This document shows positions 44,151 through 53,456 of a stretch of DNA of 64,000 nt, piece after piece. Origin of the DNA: Pseudomonas deceptionensis. GTDB taxonomy: Bacteria > Pseudomonadota > Gammaproteobacteria > Pseudomonadales > Pseudomonadaceae. Position 1 is the first letter of the stretch, and every line of letters starts with the position of its first letter. Made by a program: the position numbers and the translations under genes. The notes under the pieces were generated by a model. That model did not search any database. It saw only the letters and a program-made list of their open reading frames with translations, and was not told the DNA's origin. The DNA is taken from positions 2,439,501-2,503,500 of the forward strand of contig NZ_FNUD01000002.1 of the NCBI RefSeq assembly GCF_900106095.1. Reading direction: 5' to 3'.

Positions 44151-45440
44151 CTACGGCAACTGGTTGCTGGCGTAGAACGCACTCAGTACTTTGACCAGGT
44201 GCGCCAGGTCATGGCTGCCTGCCAGTTCGCGAATCGAGTGCATGGCGAATGTCGGCAGGCCGATATCCACGGTGCGCACACCCAAGTGGCTGGCGGTGAT
44301 CGGGCCAATTGTCGAGCCACAGCCCATGTCGCTTCGCACCACAAAGCTTTGCACTGGCACTTCTACGGCCATGCACAGGTGGCGGAAAAACCCGGCCGTT
44401 TCGCTGTTGGTGGCGTAGCGCTGGTTGCTGTTGACCTTGATCACCGGCCCCGCATTGAGCTTGGGGCCGTGGTTGGCATCGTGCTTCTCGGCGTAGTTGG
44501 GGTGAACGCCGTGGGCGTTGTCTGCCGACACCAGCAGCGATTTCTGGATTGTGCGTACGTACTCGTCACCTTCCGGCAGCAAGCGTTGCAGGATCTGCTC
44601 CAGCATCGGGCCGTCAGCGCCGCAGGCTGAACAGGAACCCACTTCTTCATGGTCGTTGGCCACAAACAGGCAGGTTTCTTCGGTCTCGGTATTGAGCAGG
44701 GCTTGCAGGCCGGCGTAGCACGACAGCAGGTTGTCCAGGCGCGCACCGGCGATGAAGTCACCGTTAAGGCCGATGACGGCGGCACTCTGGGTGTCGTAGA
44801 AGCTCAGCTCGTAATCGAGCACCACGTCGGCATTGAGGCCGTGTTCGCGTGCCAGCTGGTCGGCGAGCAGGGCGCGGAAGTCCACGCGCTCGTCACCGGC
44901 CACCTGGGCCAGGATCGGCGGCAGCTCGGTTTGCGGGTTGATCGCCCAGCCTTCGTTCGCCGTGCGATTGAGGTGGATCGCCAGGTTGGGGATGGTCGCG
45001 ATCGGCGCCTTGAAATCGATCAGCTGGCTTTCGACCTGGCCGTCGCGGCGGAAGGTGACGCGTCCGGCCAGGGAGAGGTCGCGGTCGAACCAGGGCGCCA
45101 GCAAGGCACCGCCGTAGACTTCAACGCCCAGTTGCCAGAAGCCCTGACGTTGCAGTTCCGGCTGTGGCTTGACGCGCAGGCACGGGCTGTCTGTGTGGGC
45201 GCCGACCATGCGGATGCCGCCTTGCAGCGCGGAGTGGCGACCCAGCTTGAAGGCCACAATGGAGGAGTCATTACGGGTGACGTAATAGCGGCCATTGGCT
45301 TCGGTGAACCAGGTTTCGCGCTCGTCGAGGCGCTGATAACCGGCAGCCTCCAGGCGCTGAACAAGACTGGCAGTGGCATGAAAGGGGGTAGGGGAGGCCT
45401 TGAGAAAGTCGATCAGGCCTTGGTTCAACTCTTCGCGCAT
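44151..45440 (-). CDS. apeB: M18-family aminopeptidase ApeB
   Basis: A 429-residue cytoplasmic zinc aminopeptidase. Metal ligands are seen in [25 protein letters not shown] (bridging Asp, Glu pair) and the C-terminal HSIREL. Family M18 removes acidic or neutral N-terminal residues from peptides. Length and blocks match ApeB. It lies in the same direction as the downstream mscS-like gene but is separated from it by a REP pair, so it is probably transcribed alone. Confidence 0.93.
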   Translation of the reverse strand: MREELNQGLIDFLKASPTPFHATASLVQRLEAAGYQRLDERETWFTEANGRYYVTRNDSSIVAFKLGRHSALQGGIRMVGAHTDSPCLRVKPQPELQRQGFWQLGVEVYGGALLAPWFDRDLSLAGRVTFRRDGQVESQLIDFKAPIATIPNLAIHLNRTANEGWAINPQTELPPILAQVAGDERVDFRALLADQLAREHGLNADVVLDYELSFYDTQSAAVIGLNGDFIAGARLDNLLSCYAGLQALLNTETEETCLFVANDHEEVGSCSACGADGPMLEQILQRLLPEGDEYVRTIQKSLLVSADNAHGVHPNYAEKHDANHGPKLNAGPVIKVNSNQRYATNSETAGFFRHLCMAVEVPVQSFVVRSDMGCGSTIGPITASHLGVRTVDIGLPTFAMHSIRELAGSHDLAHLVKVLSAFYASNQLP

Positions 45441-45520
45441 AAGTTACTCCAGACAGCAAGGCCGCGAGTTTAGCGCATTGATCGCAGGATTTGTTACTGG
45501 GGCTGGAGTCGTCGAAATCA

Positions 45521-45626
45521 CCTGTAGCCGCGGGTGCAGGCTGCGATCGAGCGCGAAGCGGTCGCGCTTTTGAATTCGCAGCAAGATCCTTCGGATCTTG
45601 TCGCAGCCTGCGGCAGCGGCTACAGG
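45521..45626. repeat. Inverted pair of type-A REP elements, left arm diverged
   Basis: The left arm begins CCTGTAGCCGCGGGTGCAGG and the right arm is the normal complement ending in GCGGCTACAGG. The left arm has lost part of the CTGCCG core. Confidence 0.8.
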
Positions 45627-45636
45627 TGATGGCTCA

Positions 45637-46272
45637 TCAGAACGGTGCCGGGCACTCAAAGCGCAAGCGCTCACCGGTTTGCGGATGGGTGAAGCTCAGC
45701 ATGCTCGCGTGCAGACACAAGCGCGGCCAGGCGGCCAGGGCCTGGGGGTGTGCGTAAAGGCCGTCGCCCAGCAGCGGATGACCGATAGACAGCATGTGTA
45801 CGCGCAACTGGTGCGAGCGACCGGTAATGGGCGTTAACTCGACGCGGCAGTAATCGCCACAACGTTCCAGCACCTTCCAGAAGGTCAGGGCGTTTTTGCC
45901 GAATTCGTGGTCGACCACATGCCGGGGTTTGGTCGGCGGGTCGTAACGCAGGGGCAAGTCGATGCTGCCACTGTCCAGCTCGGGTTGACCCCAAGCCAGT
46001 GCGGTGTAGGCTTTTTCGGTTTCGCGATCATGGAACTGACGCGACAGTTCGCGATGGGTATCCGCATCCCGTGCCAACAGAATGATCCCGGAGGTTTCCC
46101 AATCCAGCCGATGGACAATGCGCGCCTCGGGGTAGCCGTTTTCTTGCAGACGGGTAATCAGGCAGTCCTTGTTGTCTTCGGCCCGGCCCGGCACCGAAAG
46201 CAGCAGCGTCGGCTTGTTGACCACCAGAACGCCAGCGTCCTGATGGATGATGTGGATGTTGGACAACGGCAT
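45637..46272 (-). CDS. rluA: RluA-family pseudouridine synthase
   Basis: A 211-residue RNA-modifying enzyme. The catalytic Asp is in RIVHRLDWETSGIILLA, with PITGRSHQLRVHM and HPLLGDGLYA downstream. The absence of an S4 domain and the short length match RluA, which modifies U746 of 23S rRNA and U32 of several tRNAs. It follows minE by about 90 bp in the same direction, as is usual in Pseudomonas. Confidence 0.9.
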   Translation of the reverse strand: MPLSNIHIIHQDAGVLVVNKPTLLLSVPGRAEDNKDCLITRLQENGYPEARIVHRLDWETSGIILLARDADTHRELSRQFHDRETEKAYTALAWGQPELDSGSIDLPLRYDPPTKPRHVVDHEFGKNALTFWKVLERCGDYCRVELTPITGRSHQLRVHMLSIGHPLLGDGLYAHPQALAAWPRLCLHASMLSFTHPQTGERLRFECPAPF

Positions 46273-46299
46273 TAAAACAGCCTCTTAACAAACACCAAC

Positions 46300-46343
46300 G
46301 GCGACGAGGGAACCTTCCCCGCAGGGAAGGCGCCCAAGTCGCC
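46300..46343. other. Nested hairpin between rluA and minE
   Basis: GGCGAC/GTCGCC (46300-46305/46338-46343) encloses CCTTCCC/GGGAAGG (46313-46319/46324-46330). No T-run follows in either direction, so it is more likely an mRNA processing or stabilising structure than a full terminator. Confidence 0.45.
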
Positions 46344-46362
46344 GCGGTGTCAGCCGGATCGA

Positions 46363-46617
46363 TTAACGATCAGGCAGCGTGATGTTGAGTTCCAGAATCG
46401 AGCAGCTACCCTCGTTTTCCAGGGCGATCTGTACTTGATCATCGCCGATGTTCACGTACTTGCGAATCACCTCGACCAGCTCTTTTTGCAGGGCAGGCAG
46501 GTAGTCCGGGGTGCTGCGTTGGCCGCGTTCGTGCGCCACGATAATTTGTAGACGCTCTTTCGCGACCGACGCGGTGGATGGCGTTTTGCGGGTACGAAAG
46601 AAGTCAAAAATGTTCAT
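46363..46617 (-). CDS. minE: Cell division topological specificity factor MinE
   Basis: An 84-residue protein. The N-terminal amphipathic segment [22 protein letters not shown] binds membrane and MinD, and the [12 protein letters not shown] strand/helix switches on MinD contact. The C-terminal dimerisation domain ends [10 protein letters not shown]. It stimulates MinD ATPase and so drives pole-to-pole oscillation of MinCD. Three bases separate it from minD. Confidence 0.97.
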   Translation of the reverse strand: MNIFDFFRTRKTPSTASVAKERLQIIVAHERGQRSTPDYLPALQKELVEVIRKYVNIGDDQVQIALENEGSCSILELNITLPDR

Positions 46618-46620
46618 TGT

Positions 46621-47433
46621 TTAGTTGCCTCCAAACAGGCGCTCGAAGAATCCCTTCTTCTGTACATCAAGGAACCGATGCTCCACGGTTTTGCCCAAGA
46701 GGCGATCAACCGCATCGCTGTAGGCCTGACCGGCGTCGCTCTGATCATCAAGGATCACGGGCACGCCCTGGTTGGATGCTTTCAAGACGGCCTGGGACTC
46801 AGGAATCACGCCCAGCAAGGCTACAGCCAGGATTTCCTTGACGTCTTCAACGCCGAGCATTTCGCCCTTGGAAACGCGGTCCGGGTTGTAGCGGGTCAGC
46901 AGCAGGTGCTCCTTGATAGGGTCTTCACCCTTCTCGGCGCGACGCGATTTGCTGGCCAGAAGGCCCAGCATACGGTCGGAGTCACGTACCGAAGACACTT
47001 CCGGGTTAGTCACGACGATCGCTTCATCGGCGAAGTACATGGCAAGGTGAGCACCGGTTTCGATACCGGCCGGAGAGTCGCAGACCACAAATTCGAAGGT
47101 CTCTTTAAGTTCCATCAGAACTTTTTCGACGCCTTCCTTGGTCAGGGCATCCTTGTCACGGGTCTGGCTGGCGGCCAGCACGTACAGGTTTTCCAGACGC
47201 TTGTCTTTGATCAGGGCCTGTTGCAGGTTGGCTTCGCCGTTTACCACGTTAACGAAGTCATACACCACACGTCGCTCGCAACCCATGATCAGGTCGAGAT
47301 TACGCAGGCCAACGTCGAAGTCGACGATCACTGTCTTGTGGCCGCGCAGAGCGAGGCCGGTACCGATAGCGGCGCTGGTGGTGGTCTTACCCACACCACC
47401 CTTGCCGGATGTAACCACTAGAATCTTGGCCAA
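46621..47433 (-). CDS. minD: Septum-site determining ATPase MinD
   Basis: A 270-residue ParA/MinD ATPase. The deviant Walker A is SGKGGVGKTT (signature Lys and P-loop Lys), and the C-terminal amphipathic helix GFFERLFGGN is the membrane-targeting sequence. It recruits MinC to the membrane at the poles. It lies 188 bp downstream of minC, so minDE may also have its own promoter. Confidence 0.98.
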   Translation of the reverse strand: MAKILVVTSGKGGVGKTTTSAAIGTGLALRGHKTVIVDFDVGLRNLDLIMGCERRVVYDFVNVVNGEANLQQALIKDKRLENLYVLAASQTRDKDALTKEGVEKVLMELKETFEFVVCDSPAGIETGAHLAMYFADEAIVVTNPEVSSVRDSDRMLGLLASKSRRAEKGEDPIKEHLLLTRYNPDRVSKGEMLGVEDVKEILAVALLGVIPESQAVLKASNQGVPVILDDQSDAGQAYSDAVDRLLGKTVEHRFLDVQKKGFFERLFGGN

Positions 47434-47621
47434 GGTGTTTCACCCCTAAGGAAAAAGGACTTTTTAGCCCCTGAATAACATCTCTATAAACGACTGCAGG
47501 CAAACAGCCTTGGCGGGTCATCATCCGAGAGCGTAAACGCTGTTTGGGTGTTGATTGCCTACAAGGTGAAATCTGTTTTCTCTACGAAATTGAGATGCTT
47601 GGAAAATGGCGAGAGTATCCG

Positions 47622-48359
47622 TTAAAGACGGGTGATGTTCAACATGTCACTTGACAGACTGATTTGAACGCCTGTGCCCCACAGCGGGTCTCGGCGCAAG
47701 TCTTCAGATACCTTGTACTTGCCTGCAATCGACACCAGCTCGGCGCTCAGTTGCTGGCAGAAAATCCGTGCCTTGGTGTTGCCCTTGTGCCCGGCGAGTG
47801 CCCGGCCACGCATAGGCCCGTACACATGGATGTTGCCATCGGCCATAAGTTCCGCACCGGGGCTGACTGAAGCAATAACCACCAGATCACAGCCCTCGGC
47901 ATACACCGTCTGGCCGCCACGTACCGGGCTGGTGATGATTTTGGTCGGCTTGATGGCGGGCTCGGGCGGCTTTTCGGGCTTTTTCGGTGCGACGACTTCG
48001 ACAGGGTCGATCGGTCGCTCACGAGCGCCTGAAGGCGGCAGCACGGGCAGGTCGATGGCAATGGCGGCGGCGATGTCTTCGATGCGATTGGCGCGCAGGG
48101 CCAGGGTGCGCAGGCCATGCTGGCGGCACACGCGCATCAGCCCGGGCAAATCGATAGCCCCTTCGCCGGCGGGCAGCTTGTCTAGCGCCAGTACCAGCGG
48201 GGTGTTGCTGAAAAAATTCGGAGCCTGGGCCACTTTGGCCGCCAGCTGACGGTCAAGGGCTTCAAGGTCGTTGTGCGCCAGTTCCAGCACCGTAATGGCG
48301 AGCATACTGCCCTTTAGCTGGAACACAGGGGCTTGGTCTAGCGATTCGGTTTGGCTCAT
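47622..48359 (-). CDS. minC: Septum-site inhibitor MinC
   Basis: A 245-residue protein. The N-terminal FtsZ-inhibiting domain (to about 110) is joined by a proline-rich linker ([15 protein letters not shown]) to a C-terminal beta-helix (about 140-245: [23 protein letters not shown] and [16 protein letters not shown]). It blocks FtsZ ring assembly away from midcell. The gene is divergent from lpxL. Confidence 0.96.
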   Translation of the reverse strand: MSQTESLDQAPVFQLKGSMLAITVLELAHNDLEALDRQLAAKVAQAPNFFSNTPLVLALDKLPAGEGAIDLPGLMRVCRQHGLRTLALRANRIEDIAAAIAIDLPVLPPSGARERPIDPVEVVAPKKPEKPPEPAIKPTKIITSPVRGGQTVYAEGCDLVVIASVSPGAELMADGNIHVYGPMRGRALAGHKGNTKARIFCQQLSAELVSIAGKYKVSEDLRRDPLWGTGVQISLSSDMLNITRL

Positions 48360-48375
48360 GGTTGCTTAACGCGAC

Positions 48376-48404
48376 TTGTCACTTAAAGTGCTGAGACTTA
48401 TAAC
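48376..48404 (+). promoter_or_regulatory. Probable lpxL promoter
   Basis: TTGTCA (48376-48381) and TATAAC (48399-48404) are 17 bp apart; both boxes are 5/6 matches. The start codon of the lauroyltransferase gene is 75 bp downstream. Confidence 0.55.
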
Positions 48405-48478
48405 GAGAACGCCCGCAAGCCGCAAGCCGGGTCGAACGATGTAGAATGCCCGATCCTTGTGTCTGTCCGGAATCATTA

Positions 48479-49411
48479 ATGGATCGCCCGCATTTTCGTG
48501 CTGCTTTTTTTCATCCGCGTTACTGGCTGCTATGGCTTGGGTTAGGCGTGCTGTGGCTGGTGGTTCAACTGCCTTATAAAGTTCAACTGTGTATCGGCCG
48601 GGGGTTGGGTGCGCTCATGTACCGGGTGGCCGGTGATCGCCGGCGCATTGCGACGCGCAACCTTGAGCTGTGCTTCCCTGAAAAGTCCGCTGCCGAGCGC
48701 AAGCAGTTGCTCAAGGACAACTTCGCCTCGACCGGTATCGCCTTTTTTGAAATGGCCATGAGCTGGTGGTGGTCCAGGCCCCGTCTGGCCAAATTGGCTC
48801 ATATCGAAGGGCTGGAGCACCTCAAGCAGGCCCAGCTGGAAGGCAAGGGCGTTATCTTGATGGCGTTTCACTTCACCACGCTGGAGATTGGTGCAGCCTT
48901 GCTCGGTCAGCAGCACACCATCGATGGCATGTATCGCGAGCACAAAAACCAGCTGTTCGACTTTATCCAGCGTCGGGGGCGTGAGCGGCACAACGTGGAC
49001 TCGCTGGCGGTTGAACGCGATGACGTGCGCGGCATGCTCAAGTTGCTGCGCTCCGGGCGGGCGATCTGGTATGCACCCGACCAGGACTACGGCGCCAAGC
49101 AAAGCATCTTCGTACCGTTGTTCGGTATTGAGGCGGCCACGGTTACCGCCACCAGCAAATTTGCCAGACTGGGCAAAGCGCAGGTTGTGCCCTTTACTCA
49201 ACAACGACTGGCCGACGGCAGTGGTTACAAGTTGGTCATTCATCCTCCCCTGAGGGATTTCCCCGGAGAAAGCGATGAGGCCGATTGCCTGCGAATCAAT
49301 CAATGGGTCGAGCGGGCCGTGCGCGAATGCCCCGAGCAATATTTGTGGGCCCACCGCCGCTTCAAGACCCGCCCGCCGGGCGAGCCCAAGCTGTACGACA
49401 AGCGTCGCTGA
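48479..49411 (+). CDS. lpxL: Lipid A lauroyl-type acyltransferase (LpxL/HtrB family)
   Basis: A 310-residue inner-membrane acyltransferase. One N-terminal membrane helix (YWLLWLGLGVLWLVVQLP) is followed by the catalytic HFTTLE (HX4E) in ILMAFHFTTLEIG, and by YAPDQDYG and VPLFGIEAATVTATSKFA. It transfers a secondary acyl chain to Kdo2-lipid A at the cytoplasmic face. The ATG at 48479 is the normal start; an in-frame one 33 bases upstream has no ribosome site. Acyl-chain choice cannot be read. Confidence 0.92.
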   Translation: MDRPHFRAAFFHPRYWLLWLGLGVLWLVVQLPYKVQLCIGRGLGALMYRVAGDRRRIATRNLELCFPEKSAAERKQLLKDNFASTGIAFFEMAMSWWWSRPRLAKLAHIEGLEHLKQAQLEGKGVILMAFHFTTLEIGAALLGQQHTIDGMYREHKNQLFDFIQRRGRERHNVDSLAVERDDVRGMLKLLRSGRAIWYAPDQDYGAKQSIFVPLFGIEAATVTATSKFARLGKAQVVPFTQQRLADGSGYKLVIHPPLRDFPGESDEADCLRINQWVERAVRECPEQYLWAHRRFKTRPPGEPKLYDKRR

Positions 49412-49438
49412 TACGGGGCGCGGCAAGGGCGGTTGGCA

Positions 49439-50584
49439 GTGAGCCCAGCCGAACCTGTCACAGGCCTGATCCTTTCTGGCGGTGGCGCGCGAGCGGCCTA
49501 TCAGGTCGGCGTGCTGGCCGCGATTGCCGAGTTGCTGCCAGCTGGCGCGCCAAACCCGTTCCCGGTCATCGTCGGTACTTCGGCGGGGGCGATCAACGCG
49601 GTCAGCCTGGCCAGCGGTGCGATGGATTTCACCCGTGCGGTCGAGCACCTGACCGCATTCTGGCAGGGCTTTGAAAGCCATCGTGTATTGCGCAGTGACT
49701 GGCCGGGGGTGCTGCATCAAGCGAGTCGCTTTGTAGGCCACAGCCTGCTCGGGCTGGGCTCCCAGGTGCCGGTGGCGCTGCTCGACAGTTCGCCCTTGCG
49801 CTATTTGCTTCACGACAAAATCAATTTTGCGGGTATCGAGCAGGCGATTGCAGAGCGACACCTGCGTGCGGTTGCGGTCACGGCATTTGGCTACTCGTCC
49901 AGCCAGGCGGTGACCTTTTATCAAGGCCGGGGCACGATCCATGGCTGGTTGCGCCATCGGCGCATCGGTTTGCCCGCCGCATTGACGGTGGAACACTTGT
50001 TGGCCAGCTCGGCCATTCCGCTGCTGTTTGCCCCGGTCAAGATTGGCGAAGAGTACTTCGGCGATGGCGCTGTGCGTCAATCGGCGCCCATCAGTCCTGC
50101 GCTGCACCTGGGGGCCAATCGGGTGCTGGTAGTGGGGGTGAGCGGTAACCCGCGAGGGCCGGCTTTGCAGGACGATCAGCCGCGTTACTACAACGCCGCG
50201 CAACCGACCCTGGCACAAATTGGCGGGCATATGCTCAACAGTACGTTTATCGACAGTCTGGAGAGCGATATCGAGCTGTTGGAGCGCTTGAATCACTTCA
50301 GCCGCCTGCTGCCCCGGCAAACGGACAACCTGGGCCTCTCACCCGTGGAAGTACTGGTGATTGCCCCCAGCCAGCCTATCGACGAAATTGCCGCCCGTCA
50401 TCGGCATGAACTGCCTGCTGCATTGCGCATGTTTTTGCGGGGCCCGGGAGCCACCAAAACCAGTGGCGCAGGGGTGCTGAGTTACTTGCTGTTTGAGTCG
50501 GGCTATTGCCGGGAGCTGATCGAGCTTGGGCGTCGTGATGCGATGACCAAGCACGATGCGCTGTGCGAATTTTTGCGTGTGTAG
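49439..50584 (+). CDS. Patatin-like phospholipase
   Basis: A 381-residue protein with the RssA/ExoU-type patatin domain. It has the oxyanion loop LSGGGARAAYQVG, nucleophile GTSAGAINA and the catalytic Asp in FGDGAVRQSAP. No signal peptide is present. It is a serine lipid acyl hydrolase, cytoplasmic or peripheral. GTG 49439 gives the usual N-terminus; TTG 49433 is an alternative. It follows lpxL by 27 bp and is probably co-transcribed, which suggests a role in membrane lipid turnover. Confidence 0.88.
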   Translation: MSPAEPVTGLILSGGGARAAYQVGVLAAIAELLPAGAPNPFPVIVGTSAGAINAVSLASGAMDFTRAVEHLTAFWQGFESHRVLRSDWPGVLHQASRFVGHSLLGLGSQVPVALLDSSPLRYLLHDKINFAGIEQAIAERHLRAVAVTAFGYSSSQAVTFYQGRGTIHGWLRHRRIGLPAALTVEHLLASSAIPLLFAPVKIGEEYFGDGAVRQSAPISPALHLGANRVLVVGVSGNPRGPALQDDQPRYYNAAQPTLAQIGGHMLNSTFIDSLESDIELLERLNHFSRLLPRQTDNLGLSPVEVLVIAPSQPIDEIAARHRHELPAALRMFLRGPGATKTSGAGVLSYLLFESGYCRELIELGRRDAMTKHDALCEFLRV

Positions 50585-50597
50585 TCCACTCGATATT

Positions 50598-50700
50598 TGT
50601 AGCCGCTGCCGAAGGCTGCGATAAGGGCCGCAGGACCTTCGCCGTCAGTCAAAATGAGGGGCTGCTGCGCAGCCCATCGCAGCCTGCGGCAGCGGCTACA
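50598..50700. repeat. Inverted pair of type-A REP elements
   Basis: TGTAGCCGCTGCCGAAGGCT at 50598 and the complement ending GCGGCTACA at 50700 enclose about 50 bp between convergent genes. Confidence 0.9.
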
Positions 50701-50717
50701 GGTTTTTGTCCGAGTGG

Positions 50718-51506
50718 TTACTCCGCAATCTGCAGTTTGCGGGCTTCGGTGTAGATGTAGCGCAGCTTGTCGTACTCAAACGGCGAGTCGAACTGGCCAT
50801 AGCGGAAGCTGGTGTTATAGCGCTTGTCGATCGCACCCAGTACCCAGATTTCCGGATGGCGTGTGCTTTCGTGCGGCACGTTGAGGAAGTTGATTTCCTG
50901 GCTGGCGCCATAGTCGACCACCAGGCCGGTGGTGTCGCGCAGGTTGGATGGGCCGAGTATCGGCAGCATCAGGTAAGCGCCGCCCGGTACACCATAAAAG
51001 CCCAGGGTTTGCCCGAAGTCTTCGCTCTGACGGGGCAGACCCATCGAGGTGGCCGGGTCCCACAGGCCGCCAACACCCAGTGTCGTGTTCAGCAGCAGGC
51101 GCCCGGTGGTCTCCAGCGAGCGGTGGCCCTTGAGCTGCAGCAGGCTGTTGAACAGGTTCGGAACATCGCCCAGGTTGTTAAAGAAGTTACTCACGCCAGT
51201 ACGCAGAAAGCTCGGTGTGACGTAGCGATAACCGTCTACAACCGGCAGGAATACCCACTGGTCGAAGCGGTAGTTGAAATGGTAGATGCGGCGGTTGAGC
51301 GACTCCAGCGGGTCATACACATTAAGCGCGTTCATGGTGGCGCGTTCAAATTCACGCTGATCCAGGCCCGGATTGAACTTCAGCAGTTTCAACGGCTGGG
51401 TAAAGCCGTCGATATCTGGCGTGCGCTCTGTGTGAGCCTTGCTGTTATCCGCGTGGGCAAAGCCTGCGCTGAGCAGGGTGGCAATAAGCAATAGTTGTTT
51501 AGCCAC
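50718..51506 (-). CDS. mlaA: MlaA (VacJ)-family phospholipid transport protein without lipobox
   Basis: A 262-residue protein of the MlaA family: YDPLESLNRRIYHFNYRFDQW, NNLGDVPNLFNSLLQLKG, LLLNTTLGVGGLWDPA and GFYGVPGGAYLMLPILGPS. MlaA in the outer membrane removes phospholipids from the outer leaflet and passes them to MlaC. The signal MAKQLLLIATLLSAGFAHADNS has no cysteine, so it cannot be lipidated as in E. coli. The GTG at 51506 is chosen since GGAG lies seven bases upstream. It overlaps the upstream hydrolase gene by eight bases, so the two are translated together. Confidence 0.9.
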   Translation of the reverse strand: MAKQLLLIATLLSAGFAHADNSKAHTERTPDIDGFTQPLKLLKFNPGLDQREFERATMNALNVYDPLESLNRRIYHFNYRFDQWVFLPVVDGYRYVTPSFLRTGVSNFFNNLGDVPNLFNSLLQLKGHRSLETTGRLLLNTTLGVGGLWDPATSMGLPRQSEDFGQTLGFYGVPGGAYLMLPILGPSNLRDTTGLVVDYGASQEINFLNVPHESTRHPEIWVLGAIDKRYNTSFRYGQFDSPFEYDKLRYIYTEARKLQIAE

Positions 51507-52797
51507 GGAAAAACTCCAGCATATCGTCAGCGTTGACTCGGTAATTGAGGTTGCCGCAGTGGCCGCCATACGGGTAGACCGTCAGGCGGTTGCCGAAAGT
51601 CTTGCGCAGAAATCCAAGGTCGCCAGGGCCAAGGATGATGTCGTCAGCGTTATGCATGACTGCAATCTTGGGGCTGTTTTTCAGGTAGTCCTGCAGTGCG
51701 TAAAGGCTGACCTGGTCAATCAGTTGCAACAGGCTGCCGCCGTCGGTTTTAGCGCGCCACATCGGGATCACTTGCTCCGTGAGGTAGCAGTCAAAATCAC
51801 ACAGCAGTGAGCGCTTGAGGAACGGTGTGAGGCTGGTGCCTTCGGTGATCGGGTAGTTCGGCGGCGTGATAAGGCCGCGGCGGTTGATCAGGTCCGAGGT
51901 GAACACGATATCGGCCGACGAGAAACGGAAGACGGTGCCGATCAGCATTGCCATCTGCTCGTTGGTCAGGCGCTCCTTGGAGTTTTGCAGGTCATAAACC
52001 AGGGCCGCGTTCAGGTCCACCCGGCCTTTGTCCTGGAAGTAGCGGGTCAACTTGCCCAGTACCAGCTCATAGAACGTGGTGGTGTTGTTGATGCCTTTAA
52101 CCTCTGTCTGCACCATTTTGTCGAGGTTGCTGATGGAGGTGTATAGGTTGACCGGGGGGTTGAGCATCAACACTTTTTTGAAATTGAAGCTTTTACGGGT
52201 TTCATCCAGGTGGCTGACGAACGCTGCATCCAGCGCGCCCAGGCTGTAACCCGCCAGGTAGTAGTCGGTCACCGGAACGCTTGCTTGCTGGGCGCGTACG
52301 GCCTGCATCACGTGATACAGGTCCTCGGCGTCGTACTGGCTGATGCCCGGTGTGGCCAGGCGCGAGGCCGCACTCATGAAGTCATAACTGGTCGGTGATG
52401 ACAGCTGCACAACGTGATAACCCTCTTTATAGAAGAGTTTTTTCAGGTACTCGTTGAGGCTGCTGTCGTAGGCCGCGCCGGTGCCGGCAATCAGGAACAT
52501 CAGCGGCGCAGGATGGTCCTGTGTCGCCATGCGGTAGGTCAGTTTTTTTACGGCCCAAAAGTTGGCGGGCAGCGTGAACTCGCGCTCGGGGCGCAGGCTG
52601 AGGGTGTAGTCCGATTGGTTGATGTCTTCTTCGTCGGGCAGATGCGGGCGCATCTCCGGCGGAGTGGTGGCAATCGTGGCTTCAAACGGATTGGTGATCG
52701 GGTAGCCATAGGTTGCGGGATCGACATCGACCGCCTGTGCGGACGCACTCAAGATAAGGCCGCCTAACAAGGCAGCGAAGGGCAGAGAACGAAGCAT
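51499..52797 (-). CDS. Exported alpha/beta hydrolase coupled to mlaA
   Basis: A 432-residue protein with a signal peptide (MLRSLPFAALLGGLILSASAQA). The lipase-like fold shows FLIAGTGAAYDSS (oxyanion region), YYLAGYSLGALDAAF (nucleophile Ser in GYSLG), MHNADDIIL (likely Asp) and YPYGGHCGN (likely His). The Ser-Asp-His triad thus looks complete. It is periplasmic. Close coupling to mlaA suggests a job in phospholipid turnover or transport; that is inferred from the overlap. Such proteins have sometimes been mislabelled serine/threonine kinase, but no kinase motif is present. Confidence 0.8.
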   Translation of the reverse strand: MLRSLPFAALLGGLILSASAQAVDVDPATYGYPITNPFEATIATTPPEMRPHLPDEEDINQSDYTLSLRPEREFTLPANFWAVKKLTYRMATQDHPAPLMFLIAGTGAAYDSSLNEYLKKLFYKEGYHVVQLSSPTSYDFMSAASRLATPGISQYDAEDLYHVMQAVRAQQASVPVTDYYLAGYSLGALDAAFVSHLDETRKSFNFKKVLMLNPPVNLYTSISNLDKMVQTEVKGINNTTTFYELVLGKLTRYFQDKGRVDLNAALVYDLQNSKERLTNEQMAMLIGTVFRFSSADIVFTSDLINRRGLITPPNYPITEGTSLTPFLKRSLLCDFDCYLTEQVIPMWRAKTDGGSLLQLIDQVSLYALQDYLKNSPKIAVMHNADDIILGPGDLGFLRKTFGNRLTVYPYGGHCGNLNYRVNADDMLEFFRG

Positions 52798-53027
52798 GGA
52801 GACTATCCCTAAAAAGGTGCGCAAAAGATTCGCAGGCTATGACCACAGGGCTAGTGCTGAAGTGCCATAAGGCGACACTAAATAAATCCCCAGAGAGTAA
52901 CGGGCACGCAAAAAGCTACCCCAAGATACACGTTGAATGACTTTAGTTAACAGATATCTGATTGCAAGGCTTGCATAGGCAGGGATGGGGATTAAGCTGG
53001 GCGCCGCTTTTGTCTATCGGAGTTTTT

Positions 53028-53390
53028 ATGCGACCTCGTTTGCCGTTGATCTTGCTGCTTATCGCCCTGCCTGTGTGGCTGGTTGCCAGTTATGGGCTGC
53101 GTTACGGCTTGATGGAAGACCCGCAGTGGGTAGGGACGTGTGTTGCAGAGGCTGCGCGCTGGGAATGCCAGCTGCGTTCAAACCTGGGGCTGTTGATTCA
53201 TTTCAGGGTGCTGGGGTGGGTTGCGCTGGTGCTGTCGATTGTCGCGTTCTTTGTACGCGGGCGAGTCGGCCGTGCGTTGGCGGTGCTGGCCTTGCTGTTC
53301 GGCTTGCCTGCGCTGGCGCTGTATAACGCCAGCCTGGCCGTGTTTGCGGTGGTGATTGCAGGGCTGCGGTTGGTGCGCAAAGCGAAGTAA
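53028..53390 (+). CDS. Small inner-membrane protein of unknown function
   Basis: A 120-residue protein with three or four hydrophobic segments: LPLILLLIALPVWLVASYGL, HFRVLGWVALVLSIVAFFV, and a long ALAVLALLFGLPALALYNASLAVFAVVIAGLRLV. Between the first and second lies a periplasmic loop with two cysteines (VGTCVAEAARWECQLR) that could form a disulfide. Start at 53028 has CGGAG six bases upstream. I recognise no family. It is transcribed alone. Confidence 0.7.
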   Translation: MRPRLPLILLLIALPVWLVASYGLRYGLMEDPQWVGTCVAEAARWECQLRSNLGLLIHFRVLGWVALVLSIVAFFVRGRVGRALAVLALLFGLPALALYNASLAVFAVVIAGLRLVRKAK

Positions 53391-53424
53391 GGCAGTGCGC
53401 TGATTACCTGCTGCCAAGGATCAC

Positions 53425-53452
53425 TGCGGGAGCGGGCAAGCCCGCCCCCGCA
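53425..53452. repeat. Short REP-like hairpin, third variant
   Basis: TGCGGGAGCGGGC-AA-GCCCGCCCCCGCA pairs with one mismatch. It lies between convergent genes and could also act as a terminator stem, though no T-run follows. Confidence 0.7.
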
Positions 53453-53456
53453 ATGG

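Noticed and set aside
48542..50320. Minus-strand open frame of about 590 codons opposite lpxL and the patatin gene
   Set aside because: It crosses two well-supported genes and the product has no domain-like blocks.
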